A stretch of DNA of 41,824 nt from positions 1-41,824 of the forward strand of contig NZ_JAMBPQ010000054.1 in the NCBI RefSeq assembly GCF_024206495.1. Direction: 5' to 3'. The notes below the pieces were generated by a model. That model was not told the DNA's origin. It was given only the letters and a program-made list of their open reading frames with translations, and searched no databases. This document shows positions 16,055-24,373 of the stretch, in pieces. Each line of letters begins with the position of its first letter. Positions within the stretch are counted from its first letter, which is position 1. The position numbers were made by a program, and so were the translations under genes. This DNA is from Paraburkholderia sp. CNPSo 3272. Its GTDB lineage: Bacteria > Pseudomonadota > Gammaproteobacteria > Burkholderiales > Burkholderiaceae.

Positions 16055-16080
16055 TGTGACCATTGACTAAATTGGTCACA
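16055..16080. promoter_or_regulatory. Operator O2, GTGACC-N12-GGTCAC
   Basis: Perfect inverted repeat TGTGACCA (16055-16062) and TGGTCACA (16073-16080). The core half-sites and 12-base spacing are the same as in O1. It lies between tetR and the adaptor gene and covers the predicted -35 box, so a bound repressor would block that promoter. Confidence 0.75.
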
Positions 16081-16091
16081 AGAACCACAAT
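16063..16091 (+). promoter_or_regulatory. Predicted adaptor-operon promoter
   Basis: TTGACT (16063-16068) and CACAAT (16086-16091) are 17 bases apart. The -35 box sits in the spacer of operator O2. Transcription would start near 16098, 27 bases before the adaptor ATG. Confidence 0.5.
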
Positions 16092-16124
16092 GAAAGCCCC
16101 GATTCCTCCATCACTGGGACTTTC

Positions 16125-17240
16125 ATGCTCCGGCGTCGCCTCGCTACCTCTGCAGTCGTCTATGCACTGCCACTTGCGCTAGCCGCCTGCGGCGACAAAG
16201 CGCCTTCCGATCCGCGCACCGAGTCGCCCCTGGTGCGCACCGCCATCGCCGAGGCCGCGATCCCCGCGTCCCGTTCGTTTACCGGAACCGTCGCCGCACG
16301 CGTGCAAAGCGACCTGGGATTTCGCGTCTCCGGCAAGGTGCTGGAGCGGCTGGTGGATGCCGGGCAAACCGTCAAACGCGGCCAGCTGCTGATGCGCGTC
16401 GACCCCATCGATCTCAAGCTTGCCGCCCAAGCCCGGCAGGAGGCGGTCACGGCTGCTCGGGCGCGAGCGCAGCAGACCGCGCAGGATGAGGAGCGCTATC
16501 GCGACCTGCGGGGTACGGGTGCGATATCGGCTTCGGCCTACGACCAGGCCAAGGCGGCCGCCGATGCGGCCAGAGCGCAGCTCAGCGCGGCCGAGGCAGA
16601 CGCCGACGTGGCGCGCAACGCGACGGGCTATGCCGAGCTGGTGGCGGACGGGGATGGCGTCGTGATGGAAACGCTGGCCGAGCCGGGCCAGGTCGTCAGC
16701 GCCGGACAAGCCGTGGTGCGCCTGGCCCACGCCGGGCGGCGCGAGGCTGTCATCCAGTTACCGGAAACCCTGCGCCCCGCCATCGGTTCGGTTGCCCAGG
16801 CCACCCTGTTCGGCAACAGCGGCGTGAGCGTGCCAGCCACGCTGCGCCAGCTCTCGGATACCGCGGATCCACGCACGCGCACCTTCGAAGCCCGTTATGT
16901 CCTGCAGGGTGCGCTGGCCGACGCGCCGCTGGGAGCAACCGTCACGATCGAGATACCGGACGCTCGCGTGGCGCTCCAGGGCGGCTTGCAGGTGCCGATC
17001 GGCGCGGTGCTCGATGCGGGCAAAGGGCCCGGCGTGTGGGTCGTCAACGGCGAGCCGGCCAGGGTTGCATGGCGGCCGGTCACGGTCCTTCACCTGGACG
17101 ACGACAGCGCTCGCGTCTCCGGTACGTTGAAACAGGGCGAGCGCGTCGTCGCGCTAGGTGCCCAGTTGCTGCGCGAAGGCGAACCGGTCCGGATGTCCGG
17201 CCAGGCCGTCGTAGTGGCGAACGAAGGAGCACGTCCGTGA
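16125..17240 (+). CDS. RND efflux periplasmic adaptor lipoprotein
   Basis: Membrane-fusion subunit joining the inner-membrane RND pump to the outer-membrane channel. The signal peptide ends with the lipobox ALAAC (Cys22). The barrel-sandwich lipoyl half-motif GFRVSGKVLERLVDAGQTVKRGQ is split by a long coiled-coil hairpin (about residues 100-165, rich in Ala, Arg and Glu) from the second half, ADGDGVVMETLAEPGQVV. Beta-barrel and membrane-proximal domains follow. 371 aa is normal. The stop overlaps the permease start (GTGA), so translation is coupled. Transcription is probably from the promoter under operator O2. Confidence 0.94.
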   Translation: MLRRRLATSAVVYALPLALAACGDKAPSDPRTESPLVRTAIAEAAIPASRSFTGTVAARVQSDLGFRVSGKVLERLVDAGQTVKRGQLLMRVDPIDLKLAAQARQEAVTAARARAQQTAQDEERYRDLRGTGAISASAYDQAKAAADAARAQLSAAEADADVARNATGYAELVADGDGVVMETLAEPGQVVSAGQAVVRLAHAGRREAVIQLPETLRPAIGSVAQATLFGNSGVSVPATLRQLSDTADPRTRTFEARYVLQGALADAPLGATVTIEIPDARVALQGGLQVPIGAVLDAGKGPGVWVVNGEPARVAWRPVTVLHLDDDSARVSGTLKQGERVVALGAQLLREGEPVRMSGQAVVVANEGARP

Positions 17241-20200
17241 GCGAAGGCCGATTCAACCTGTCGGCGCTCGCCGTGCGCGAGCGCTCCATCACCCTGTTCC
17301 TGATCTGCCTGATTTCGCTGGCCGGACTCCTGTCGTTCTTCAAGCTGGGTCGCGCGGAAGACCCGGCGTTCACCATCAAGGTGATGACCATCATCACCGC
17401 GTGGCCTGGCGCCACCGCGCAGGAGATGCACGATCAGGTGGCGGAGAAAATCGAAAAGCGCATGCAGGAGCTGCGCTGGTACGACCGGACCGAGACCTAC
17501 ACGCGGCCCGGCCTCGCCTTCACAACGCTGACATTGCTCGACAGCACTCCACCGTCGGAGGTGCAGGAGGAGTTCTACCAGGCCCGGAAAAAAATCGGCG
17601 ACGAAGCCGCCAACCTCCCGGCTGGCGTGATCGGGCCGATGGTCAACGACGAATACGCGGACGTCACCTTCGCACTCTTTGCGCTCAAAGCCAGGGGCGA
17701 ACCGCAACGCCGGCTCGTGCGCGATGCGGAGTCGCTGCGCCAGCGGTTGCTGCACGTGCCGGGCGTGAAGAAGGTCGACATCATCGGCGAGCAGGCCGAG
17801 CGCATCTACGTCCAGTTCTCGCATGACCGGCTGGCAACGCTCGGTGTCAGCCCGCAGGACGTGTTCGCCGCGCTCAATGGCCAGAACGCCCTGACGCCAG
17901 CCGGCTCCGTGGAGACCAAAGGACCGGAAGTGTTGATCCGCCTGGACGGCGCCTTTGACAAGCTGCAGAAGATCCGCGATACGCCCGTGGTCGTGCAAGG
18001 TCGCACGCTGAAGCTGTCGGACATTGCCACTGTCGAGCGCGGTTATGAAGATCCGGCGACATTCATGATCCGCAACAACGGCGAACCGGCCTTGCTGCTC
18101 GGCATCGTGATGCGCGACGGCTGGAACGGGCTCGATCTCGGCAAGGCACTGGACAGCGAGGTCGGCGCAATCAACGCCGGGCTGCCGCTGGGAATGAGCC
18201 TGACCAAGGTCACCGATCAGGCCGTCAACATTCATTCTGCGGTCGACGAGTTCATGCTCAAGTTTTTTGCCGCGCTGCTGGTGGTCATGCTCGTAAGCTT
18301 CGTGAGCATGGGCTGGCGCGCGGGCCTGGTGGTGGCCGCCGCCGTGCCGTTGACGCTGGCCATCGTGTTCGTGGTCATGGCCGCGACTGGCAAGAACTTC
18401 GACCGCATCACCCTGGGATCGTTGATCCTGGCGCTGGGCCTGCTCGTCGACGACGCGATCATCGCCATCGAAATGATGGTGGTGAAGATGGAAGAAGGCT
18501 ACAGCCGCGTGGCCGCCTCCGCCTATGCCTGGAGCCACACCGCCGCGCCGATGCTCTCGGGCACGCTGGTTACGGCGGTCGGCTTTATGCCCAACGGCTT
18601 TGCACGGTCCACCGCCGGCGAATACACGAGCAACATGTTCTGGATCGTCGGCATCGCGCTGATCGCATCGTGGGTCGTCGCCGTGGTTTTCACGCCCTAC
18701 CTGGGCGTGAAGATGCTGCCCGATTTCAAGAAGGTCGAAGGCGGCCACGACGCGATCTACGACACGCCCCGCTACAACCGCTTCCGTCAGCTGCTCACGC
18801 GTGTCATCGCGCGCAAATGGCTGGTCGCCGGTTCGGTCGTCGGCCTCTTCGCCTTGGCCATCCTCGGGATGGGCGTGGTCAAGAAGCAGTTCTTCCCGAT
18901 CTCCGATCGTCCTGAAGTGCTGGTCGAGGTGCAGATGCCCTATGGCACCTCCATTTCCCAAACCAGCGCCGCGACCGAAAAGGTGGAGGCGTGGCTGGCA
19001 AAACAGAAGGAAGCCAAAATCGTCACAGCTTACGTCGGGCAAGGTGCGCCGCGCTTTTACCTGGCCATGGGGCCGGAATTGCCCGATCCGTCGTTCGCCA
19101 AGATCGTGGTCCGCACGGACAGCCAGGACGAGCGCGACGCGTTGAAGCAGCGACTGCGTCAGGCCATCGCCGACGGTCTCGCCCCGGAAGCGCGCGTGCG
19201 GGTCACGCAACTCGTGTTTGGGCCGTATTCGCCGTTCCCCGTCGCCTATCGCGTCACCGGCCCGGACCCGGACAAGCTGCGCGCAATCGCGGCTGAAGTT
19301 CAGCAGGTGATGGAGGCGAGTCCGATGATGCGCACGGTCAACCCCGACTGGGGCACGCGCTCGCCCACGCTGCACTTCACGTTGCAGCAGGACCGTCTGC
19401 AGGCGGTGGGGCTCACCTCCAGCGCCGTCGCGCAACAACTGCAGTTCCTGCTCACCGGCGTGCCCGTCACCGCCGTGCGTGAGGATATTCGAACCGTGCA
19501 GGTCATCGCGCGTTCGGCCGGCGATGTGCGTCTCGACCCGGCCCGGCTCGGCGACTTCACGCTGGCCGGGGCCAACGGGCAGCGCATTCCGCTGTCGCAG
19601 GTGGGCAACGTCGACGTGCGCATGGAGGAGCCGGTCATGCGCTGGCGCGACCGCGTGCCGACGATCACGGTACGCGGCGACATTGCCGACAACCTGCAGC
19701 CACCGGACGTATCGACGGCCATCACCGGGCAGCTTCAGCCGGTCATCGCTAAGCTGCCCAGCGGCTATCGCATCGAGCAGGCGGGCTCCATCGAGGAATC
19801 GGCCAAGGCGACGACCGCCATGTTGCCGCTGTTCCCGATCATGCTGGCGATCACGCTGGTCATCATCATCCTCCAGGTTCGCTCGATTTCCGCGATGGTG
19901 ATGGTGTTCCTGACGAGTCCGCTCGGCCTGATCGGCGTAGTGCCGACGTTGATCCTGTTCCGGCAGCCGTTCGGCATCAACGCGCTGGTCGGCCTCATCG
20001 CGCTGTCGGGCATCCTGATGCGCAACACGCTGATCCTGATCGGGCAGATCCATCAGAACGAACATGCCGGGCTGGATCCGTTCCATGCGGTCGTCGAAGC
20101 CACCGTGCAGCGCGCCCGCCCGGTGATCCTGACGGCCATGGCGGCGGTCCTCGCCTTCATCCCGCTGACCCACTCGGTGTTCTGGGGAACGCTCGCCTAC

Positions 20201-20377
20201 ACGCTGATCGGCGGTACGTTCGCCGGGACGATTCTCACGCTGGTGTTCCTGCCGGCGATGTATTCCATCTGGTTCAAGATCAGGCCCGGCCACCCCGCGG
20301 ATTCGCACAGGAGCCGGGATCCCCAGTCATCGCATTCAGAACCGATGACGCAGGACGCGCTCAACGCGCGCACTTAA
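17237..20377 (+). CDS. RND efflux permease
   Basis: Inner-membrane proton-driven pump of the AcrB/MdtBC superfamily, 1046 aa, the usual full length. The N-terminal helix (ITLFLICLISLAGLLSFFKLGRAEDPAF) is typical. The proton-relay pair is in LGLLVDDAIIAIEMM in the fourth membrane helix (Asp405, Asp406). The second half repeats the fold and has LIALSGILMRNTLILIGQI. GTG 17237 is the start: AAGGAG lies eight bases upstream and the codon overlaps the adaptor stop. The large periplasmic loops select substrate, which cannot be named from sequence. The C-terminal tail is long, polar and probably disordered. Confidence 0.95.
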   Translation: MSEGRFNLSALAVRERSITLFLICLISLAGLLSFFKLGRAEDPAFTIKVMTIITAWPGATAQEMHDQVAEKIEKRMQELRWYDRTETYTRPGLAFTTLTLLDSTPPSEVQEEFYQARKKIGDEAANLPAGVIGPMVNDEYADVTFALFALKARGEPQRRLVRDAESLRQRLLHVPGVKKVDIIGEQAERIYVQFSHDRLATLGVSPQDVFAALNGQNALTPAGSVETKGPEVLIRLDGAFDKLQKIRDTPVVVQGRTLKLSDIATVERGYEDPATFMIRNNGEPALLLGIVMRDGWNGLDLGKALDSEVGAINAGLPLGMSLTKVTDQAVNIHSAVDEFMLKFFAALLVVMLVSFVSMGWRAGLVVAAAVPLTLAIVFVVMAATGKNFDRITLGSLILALGLLVDDAIIAIEMMVVKMEEGYSRVAASAYAWSHTAAPMLSGTLVTAVGFMPNGFARSTAGEYTSNMFWIVGIALIASWVVAVVFTPYLGVKMLPDFKKVEGGHDAIYDTPRYNRFRQLLTRVIARKWLVAGSVVGLFALAILGMGVVKKQFFPISDRPEVLVEVQMPYGTSISQTSAATEKVEAWLAKQKEAKIVTAYVGQGAPRFYLAMGPELPDPSFAKIVVRTDSQDERDALKQRLRQAIADGLAPEARVRVTQLVFGPYSPFPVAYRVTGPDPDKLRAIAAEVQQVMEASPMMRTVNPDWGTRSPTLHFTLQQDRLQAVGLTSSAVAQQLQFLLTGVPVTAVREDIRTVQVIARSAGDVRLDPARLGDFTLAGANGQRIPLSQVGNVDVRMEEPVMRWRDRVPTITVRGDIADNLQPPDVSTAITGQLQPVIAKLPSGYRIEQAGSIEESAKATTAMLPLFPIMLAITLVIIILQVRSISAMVMVFLTSPLGLIGVVPTLILFRQPFGINALVGLIALSGILMRNTLILIGQIHQNEHAGLDPFHAVVEATVQRARPVILTAMAAVLAFIPLTHSVFWGTLAYTLIGGTFAGTILTLVFLPAMYSIWFKIRPGHPADSHRSRDPQSSHSEPMTQDALNART

Positions 20378-20410
20378 AACATCATCAATTTCACTTGAAG
20401 GGAGCTGTTC

Positions 20411-21217
20411 ATGTCGAAATCCGCCGTTGTCGTTGTGACCGGGGTGTCATCGGGTATCGGACGCGCCACCGCCGAGAAGTTTGCCGGCCGGGGTTGCCGC
20501 GTATTGGGTACCGTGCGCAGCATCGCAACAGCGGTGCCTATCTCCGGCGTCGAGCTCGTCGAGATGGACGTTCGCGACGATGCATCGGTCCGGGCCGCAA
20601 TCCAGTCCGTCATCGAACTCGCCGGGCGAATCGATGTGCTCGTCAATAATGCGGGAATGAGCCTGATCGGTGCCGTGGAGGAAACTTCGGCTGGCGAGGC
20701 CGTGTCGCTATTCGATACCAATGTATTCAGCATCCTGCGCACGACGCAGGCGGTACTCCCTCATATGCGGGAACAGCGTGGCGGAAGGATCGTCAATGTC
20801 AGTTCGGTGCTTGGCTTCCTTCCCGCCCCCTACATGGGTCTCTATTCGGCGTCCAAGCATGCCGTCGAAGGGCTGACCGAGACCCTGGACCATGAGGTGC
20901 GCCAGTTCGGCATACGCGCAACGCTGGTCGAACCGTCCTTTACCAGGACCAACCTGGACACCAACGCCCCTCTGGCAAGCTTGAAAATCGCCGCCTATGA
21001 TCGCGAGCGTAGCCTTGCATCGAGCGCAGTCGTCAACAGTGTCAAAGGCGCGCCCGCGCCCGACGGCGTAGCGAACACGATTGTCGAAGCGGCGCTTGGG
21101 AGCTGGCGCATGCGTCGCACCCCGGCGGGTGAGGCCTCTCTGTTGAGCAAATTGCGGCGCTTCATGCCCTCCGGGCCCGTCGATTCAAGCTTGAGGAAAA
21201 CATTCGGACTCGCGTGA
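20411..21217 (+). CDS. Short-chain dehydrogenase in RND operon
   Basis: Classical SDR oxidoreductase, 268 aa. The cofactor motif TGVSSGIG is near residue 10, NNAG near residue 80, the active Ser in NVSSVLG and the catalytic YSASK near residue 153. The ATG is preceded by AAGGGAG and lies 33 bases after the permease stop with no terminator between, so it is probably the last gene of the efflux operon. It may modify the compound that the pump exports or that the TetR protein senses; this is inference. The NAD or NADP preference is not clear. Confidence 0.9.
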   Translation: MSKSAVVVVTGVSSGIGRATAEKFAGRGCRVLGTVRSIATAVPISGVELVEMDVRDDASVRAAIQSVIELAGRIDVLVNNAGMSLIGAVEETSAGEAVSLFDTNVFSILRTTQAVLPHMREQRGGRIVNVSSVLGFLPAPYMGLYSASKHAVEGLTETLDHEVRQFGIRATLVEPSFTRTNLDTNAPLASLKIAAYDRERSLASSAVVNSVKGAPAPDGVANTIVEAALGSWRMRRTPAGEASLLSKLRRFMPSGPVDSSLRKTFGLA

Positions 21218-21458
21218 AATATTCCCGCGCGCCGATCATCGTGACACGATATACATCGGCTGCTTCGCTTAGTTTGCAGTGCAAAGGACCGGGCGCGAGA
21301 ACATGCGCCCGTGTTCATTGGCAATGGTGCGAGTTCGTTTCAATATCGCGCCGCCCATAACACCGTCCCTCAGCTCGACCGAATCACCCTGTACCCGTGC
21401 AGACGCGTGTTCGCCCTGCAGCACGGCGCCAGCGCAATCTCGCGTGGGGAAGGGTTTC

Positions 21459-21848
21459 TCATGACAGTTGCGCCTCGATCGCGGCCTTGTCGATGACCGA
21501 CCAGACCTGCGCGATCTTCCCGTCGCGCCAGGCGTAAAAGACATTTTCCGAAAACGCGATGCGCCGGCCGTCGACCGGCAAGCCGAGAAAGACTTGTCGG
21601 GGCGTGCAATCAAAACGTAAGCGGCTGGCGATGAGCGGCGGCTCGGCGGCCAGCAGTTCGATTTCGAAGCGCAAGTCGGGAATGTCGTCCACGTCCTGCT
21701 CCAGCATGGCGCGATATCCCGCGAGGCCAAGCGGGCGGCCGTTGTGGATCGCGTCCAGAGCGACGAATTCCCCGAGGGAAGCCCAATCGCGCCGGTTCAG
21801 GCAGTCGATGTAGCGCCGGTAGAGGGTACGCAGATCCTGTGCGTCCAA
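21459..21848 (-). CDS. SnoaL-like/NTF2-fold protein
   Basis: Small alpha+beta-barrel protein, 129 aa, of the SnoaL/ester-cyclase group of the NTF2 superfamily. The sequence runs LRTLYRRYIDCLNRRDW, then GLAGYRAMLEQ, then VFYAWRDGKIAQVWSVIDKAAIEAQ, all usual for the family. TTG 21848 is chosen as start because AGGAG stands seven bases upstream and no ATG fits. It is divergent from the molybdopterin oxidoreductase gene. The role could be a cyclase, isomerase or ligand carrier. The 240 bases between it and the SDR gene (21218-21458) show no clear gene. Confidence 0.8.
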   Translation of the reverse strand: MDAQDLRTLYRRYIDCLNRRDWASLGEFVALDAIHNGRPLGLAGYRAMLEQDVDDIPDLRFEIELLAAEPPLIASRLRFDCTPRQVFLGLPVDGRRIAFSENVFYAWRDGKIAQVWSVIDKAAIEAQLS

Positions 21849-22008
21849 TACGGTCTCCTGATCGGATGACGAAGCATACGCAATGGTAGAAGAAAGCGGC
21901 TTGTGGGGCCTCGAACGCGCCGTATGGGCATGCGAAGTGCGCGGAGGTACTCCCATTCCGCAGGCGAAAGCTTGCGGCGACCCGAAAGACTTCGAGCCGA
22001 GGCGCGAC

Positions 22009-24363
22009 ATGGACAAATCCCCACGTACCAAGAATCCCCCCAGCAGCGAGAACCAGCAAGGCGGACCCAAGGGGCAAGCATATCCTTATGCCTCGGGCGG
22101 CTGGGGATCGCTGAAGGCGGTCACGCGCATTCTCCTTCAGGAAAAGACCGTCGTGCGCGACGCAACGATTCTGCCGCATCAAAACAAGCCCGATGGTTTC
22201 ATGTGCGTAAGCTGTTCGTGGGCGAAGCCTGCGCATCCGCACCCCTTCGAGTTTTGCGAAAGCGGCGCGAAAGCGACTGCGTGGGACACGACGCCCAAGC
22301 GCGCCGATCGCGCGTTTTTCGAGCGGCACACCGTGAGCGAACTGCTCGAATGGCACGATCACGATCTCGAAGACGCGGGCCGCTTGACTGAGCCGATGCG
22401 CTACGACGCGCAGAGCGACCGTTACGTGCCCGTTGCCTGGGAGGAGGCGTTCGCGGCAATTGGCGCGCAGCTGCGCGGCTTCGATCCGGCCAGCGTCGTG
22501 TTCTACACCTCGGGACGGGCGTCTCTGGAAACGTCCTACATGTTGCAGCTGTTCGCGCGAATGTACGGCACCAACAATATGCCCGATAGCTCGAACATGT
22601 GCCACGAGAGCACGAGCGTAGGCTTGAAGCAGGCCATCGGCGTGGGCGTGGGCACGATCGGCCTCGACGACTTCGAACAGGCCGACCTCATGTTCTTCTT
22701 CGGCCAGAATGTCGGCACCAACAGTCCGCGCATGCTTCATCAGCTACAGGATGCGCGCAGACGCGGCGTGCCCATCATCACGTTCAATCCGCTGCGCGAA
22801 CCGGGTCTCGTCTCGTTTGCCAATCCGCAGTCGCCGCGCGACATGCTGTTGCCTGGCGACACGAAGATCAGCACGCAATACCACCAGCTGCGGCCGGGCG
22901 GCGACAGCGCCGCGCTCGCAGGCATGTGCAAGACCGTGATCGCGGCGGACGACGAAGCCAGGACGCGCGGCGCGCCGCCGATGCTCGACCTGGATTTCAT
23001 TCGCGAGCACACGGTGGGATTCGAGGACTTCGCCGCCTATGTGCGATCGGTCCAATGGGAAGAGATCGAGCGAGAGAGCGGCCTGCCGCGCGCAGCGATC
23101 GAAGCGGCCGCGCGCGAGTATATGCAGGCCAACGCCGTAATCGCGCACTACGGCATGGGTCTCACGCAACATCGGCTGGGGGTGCAGAACGTCCGCATGA
23201 TCTGCAACCTGCTGTTTCTGCGCGGCAATGTCGGCAAGCCGGGTGCGGGCCCTTCGCCTATCCGCGGGCATTCGAACGTGCAGGGTCAGCGCACGGTAGG
23301 CATTACCGAAAAACCGGAGCTTGCGCCGCTCGATCAACTCGCGCGCCAGTTCGCCTTCGAGCCGCCGCGCGGGAAGGGTTTCAATATCGTCGAAGCGTTC
23401 GAGGCGATGCTCGAGGGCAAGGTGAACGCCGTCATCAACCTGGGCGGCAATCTCGTTCGCTCGGTGCCCGACCGCCTGCGCACCGAGCCCGCCTGGCGCG
23501 GCCTGCCGCTCACCGTCAACATCGCTACGAAGCTCAACCGCAGCCACCTCGTGCACGGCGCGAACGCCTACGTGTTGCCGTGCCTGAGCCGCATCGAGAT
23601 CGACCGCACGGGCGGGCGCGAACAGGTCGTCTCGATGGAAGACAGTACGGCGCGCTTTCACGGCTCGCGTGGCGTGGCGGAGCCGGCTTCGCCCGATATC
23701 CGCTCGGAGCCTGCGATTATCGCGGGCCTCGCGCACGCCACGCTAGGCGCACGCTCGACCGTGGACTGGCGCGCCTGGAGCGAGGACTATGCGCGCGTGC
23801 GGGTGGAAATGGCGAAGACGTGGCCGGAGATGTTCCATGACATCGAAACGCGCATGTGGACGCCCGGGGGCTTCGTGCGGCCGCTGCCCGCGCGTTCGCG
23901 CGAATGGAAAACGAAGAGCGGCAAGGCCGAGTTCTACGTGCCCGAGAGTCTGTGCGAAGACGCGGATATGCCCGAGACCGAACCCGACGCGCTGCGCCTC
24001 ATGACGCTGCGCGCGGATGGCCAGTTCAATACGACGCTCTACAACCACGACGACCGCTTCCGTGGCGTGCGCGGCTCGCGCATGGTGCTGCTGATGAACG
24101 GCGACGACATGGCGGCGCGCGGCATCGACGAAGGCGACCGCCTGACCTTGCGCACGGTCGCCAATGACGGCGTGGTGCGCGAAGTGTCCGGCCTCGCCGC
24201 GAAGCCCTATGACATGCCGCGCGGCTGCCTCGCGGGCTACTACCCGGAGTGCAATCCGCTGCTGCCGCTCTGGCACTACGCGAAGGAAAGCATGGTGCCG
24301 GGGGCAAAATCGATACCGGTTCGCGTGGTGGCTATCGACAAGTCCGCTCGCACGGGCGGGTGA
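22009..24363 (+). CDS. FdhF/YdeP molybdopterin oxidoreductase
   Basis: Member of the FdhF/YdeP branch of the molybdopterin oxidoreductases, related to formate dehydrogenase alpha chains and linked in E. coli to acid resistance. It has 784 aa with no signal peptide, so it is cytoplasmic. Near the N-terminus is one CxxC pair (CVSCS, Cys66 and Cys69) rather than the four-Cys iron-sulfur site of true formate dehydrogenases. SSNMCHESTSVGL supplies the family's Cys at the molybdenum region. The C-terminal dinucleotide-binding domain holds LRADGQFNTTLYNHDDRF. ATG 22009 has GAGG upstream. An MFS transporter follows 10 bases downstream. The substrate is unknown. Confidence 0.9.
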   Translation: MDKSPRTKNPPSSENQQGGPKGQAYPYASGGWGSLKAVTRILLQEKTVVRDATILPHQNKPDGFMCVSCSWAKPAHPHPFEFCESGAKATAWDTTPKRADRAFFERHTVSELLEWHDHDLEDAGRLTEPMRYDAQSDRYVPVAWEEAFAAIGAQLRGFDPASVVFYTSGRASLETSYMLQLFARMYGTNNMPDSSNMCHESTSVGLKQAIGVGVGTIGLDDFEQADLMFFFGQNVGTNSPRMLHQLQDARRRGVPIITFNPLREPGLVSFANPQSPRDMLLPGDTKISTQYHQLRPGGDSAALAGMCKTVIAADDEARTRGAPPMLDLDFIREHTVGFEDFAAYVRSVQWEEIERESGLPRAAIEAAAREYMQANAVIAHYGMGLTQHRLGVQNVRMICNLLFLRGNVGKPGAGPSPIRGHSNVQGQRTVGITEKPELAPLDQLARQFAFEPPRGKGFNIVEAFEAMLEGKVNAVINLGGNLVRSVPDRLRTEPAWRGLPLTVNIATKLNRSHLVHGANAYVLPCLSRIEIDRTGGREQVVSMEDSTARFHGSRGVAEPASPDIRSEPAIIAGLAHATLGARSTVDWRAWSEDYARVRVEMAKTWPEMFHDIETRMWTPGGFVRPLPARSREWKTKSGKAEFYVPESLCEDADMPETEPDALRLMTLRADGQFNTTLYNHDDRFRGVRGSRMVLLMNGDDMAARGIDEGDRLTLRTVANDGVVREVSGLAAKPYDMPRGCLAGYYPECNPLLPLWHYAKESMVPGAKSIPVRVVAIDKSARTGG

Positions 24364-24373
24364 GGGAGCCGGG

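Noticed and set aside
17090..20308. Very long minus-strand open frame opposite the RND permease
   Set aside because: It is His/Arg/Asp/Gln-rich, the usual shadow of a GC-rich gene in the opposite frame, while the plus strand encodes a complete RND permease.
21269..21460. Minus-strand frame after the SnoaL-like gene (includes RDGVMGGAILKRTRTIANEHG)
   Set aside because: The only start in a coupled position (ATGA at the SnoaL stop) opens a different 30-codon frame, and this frame has no start with a ribosome-binding site.
22744..23736. Long minus-strand open frame opposite the FdhF/YdeP gene
   Set aside because: Shadow frame of a well-recognised plus-strand gene; no domain seen.
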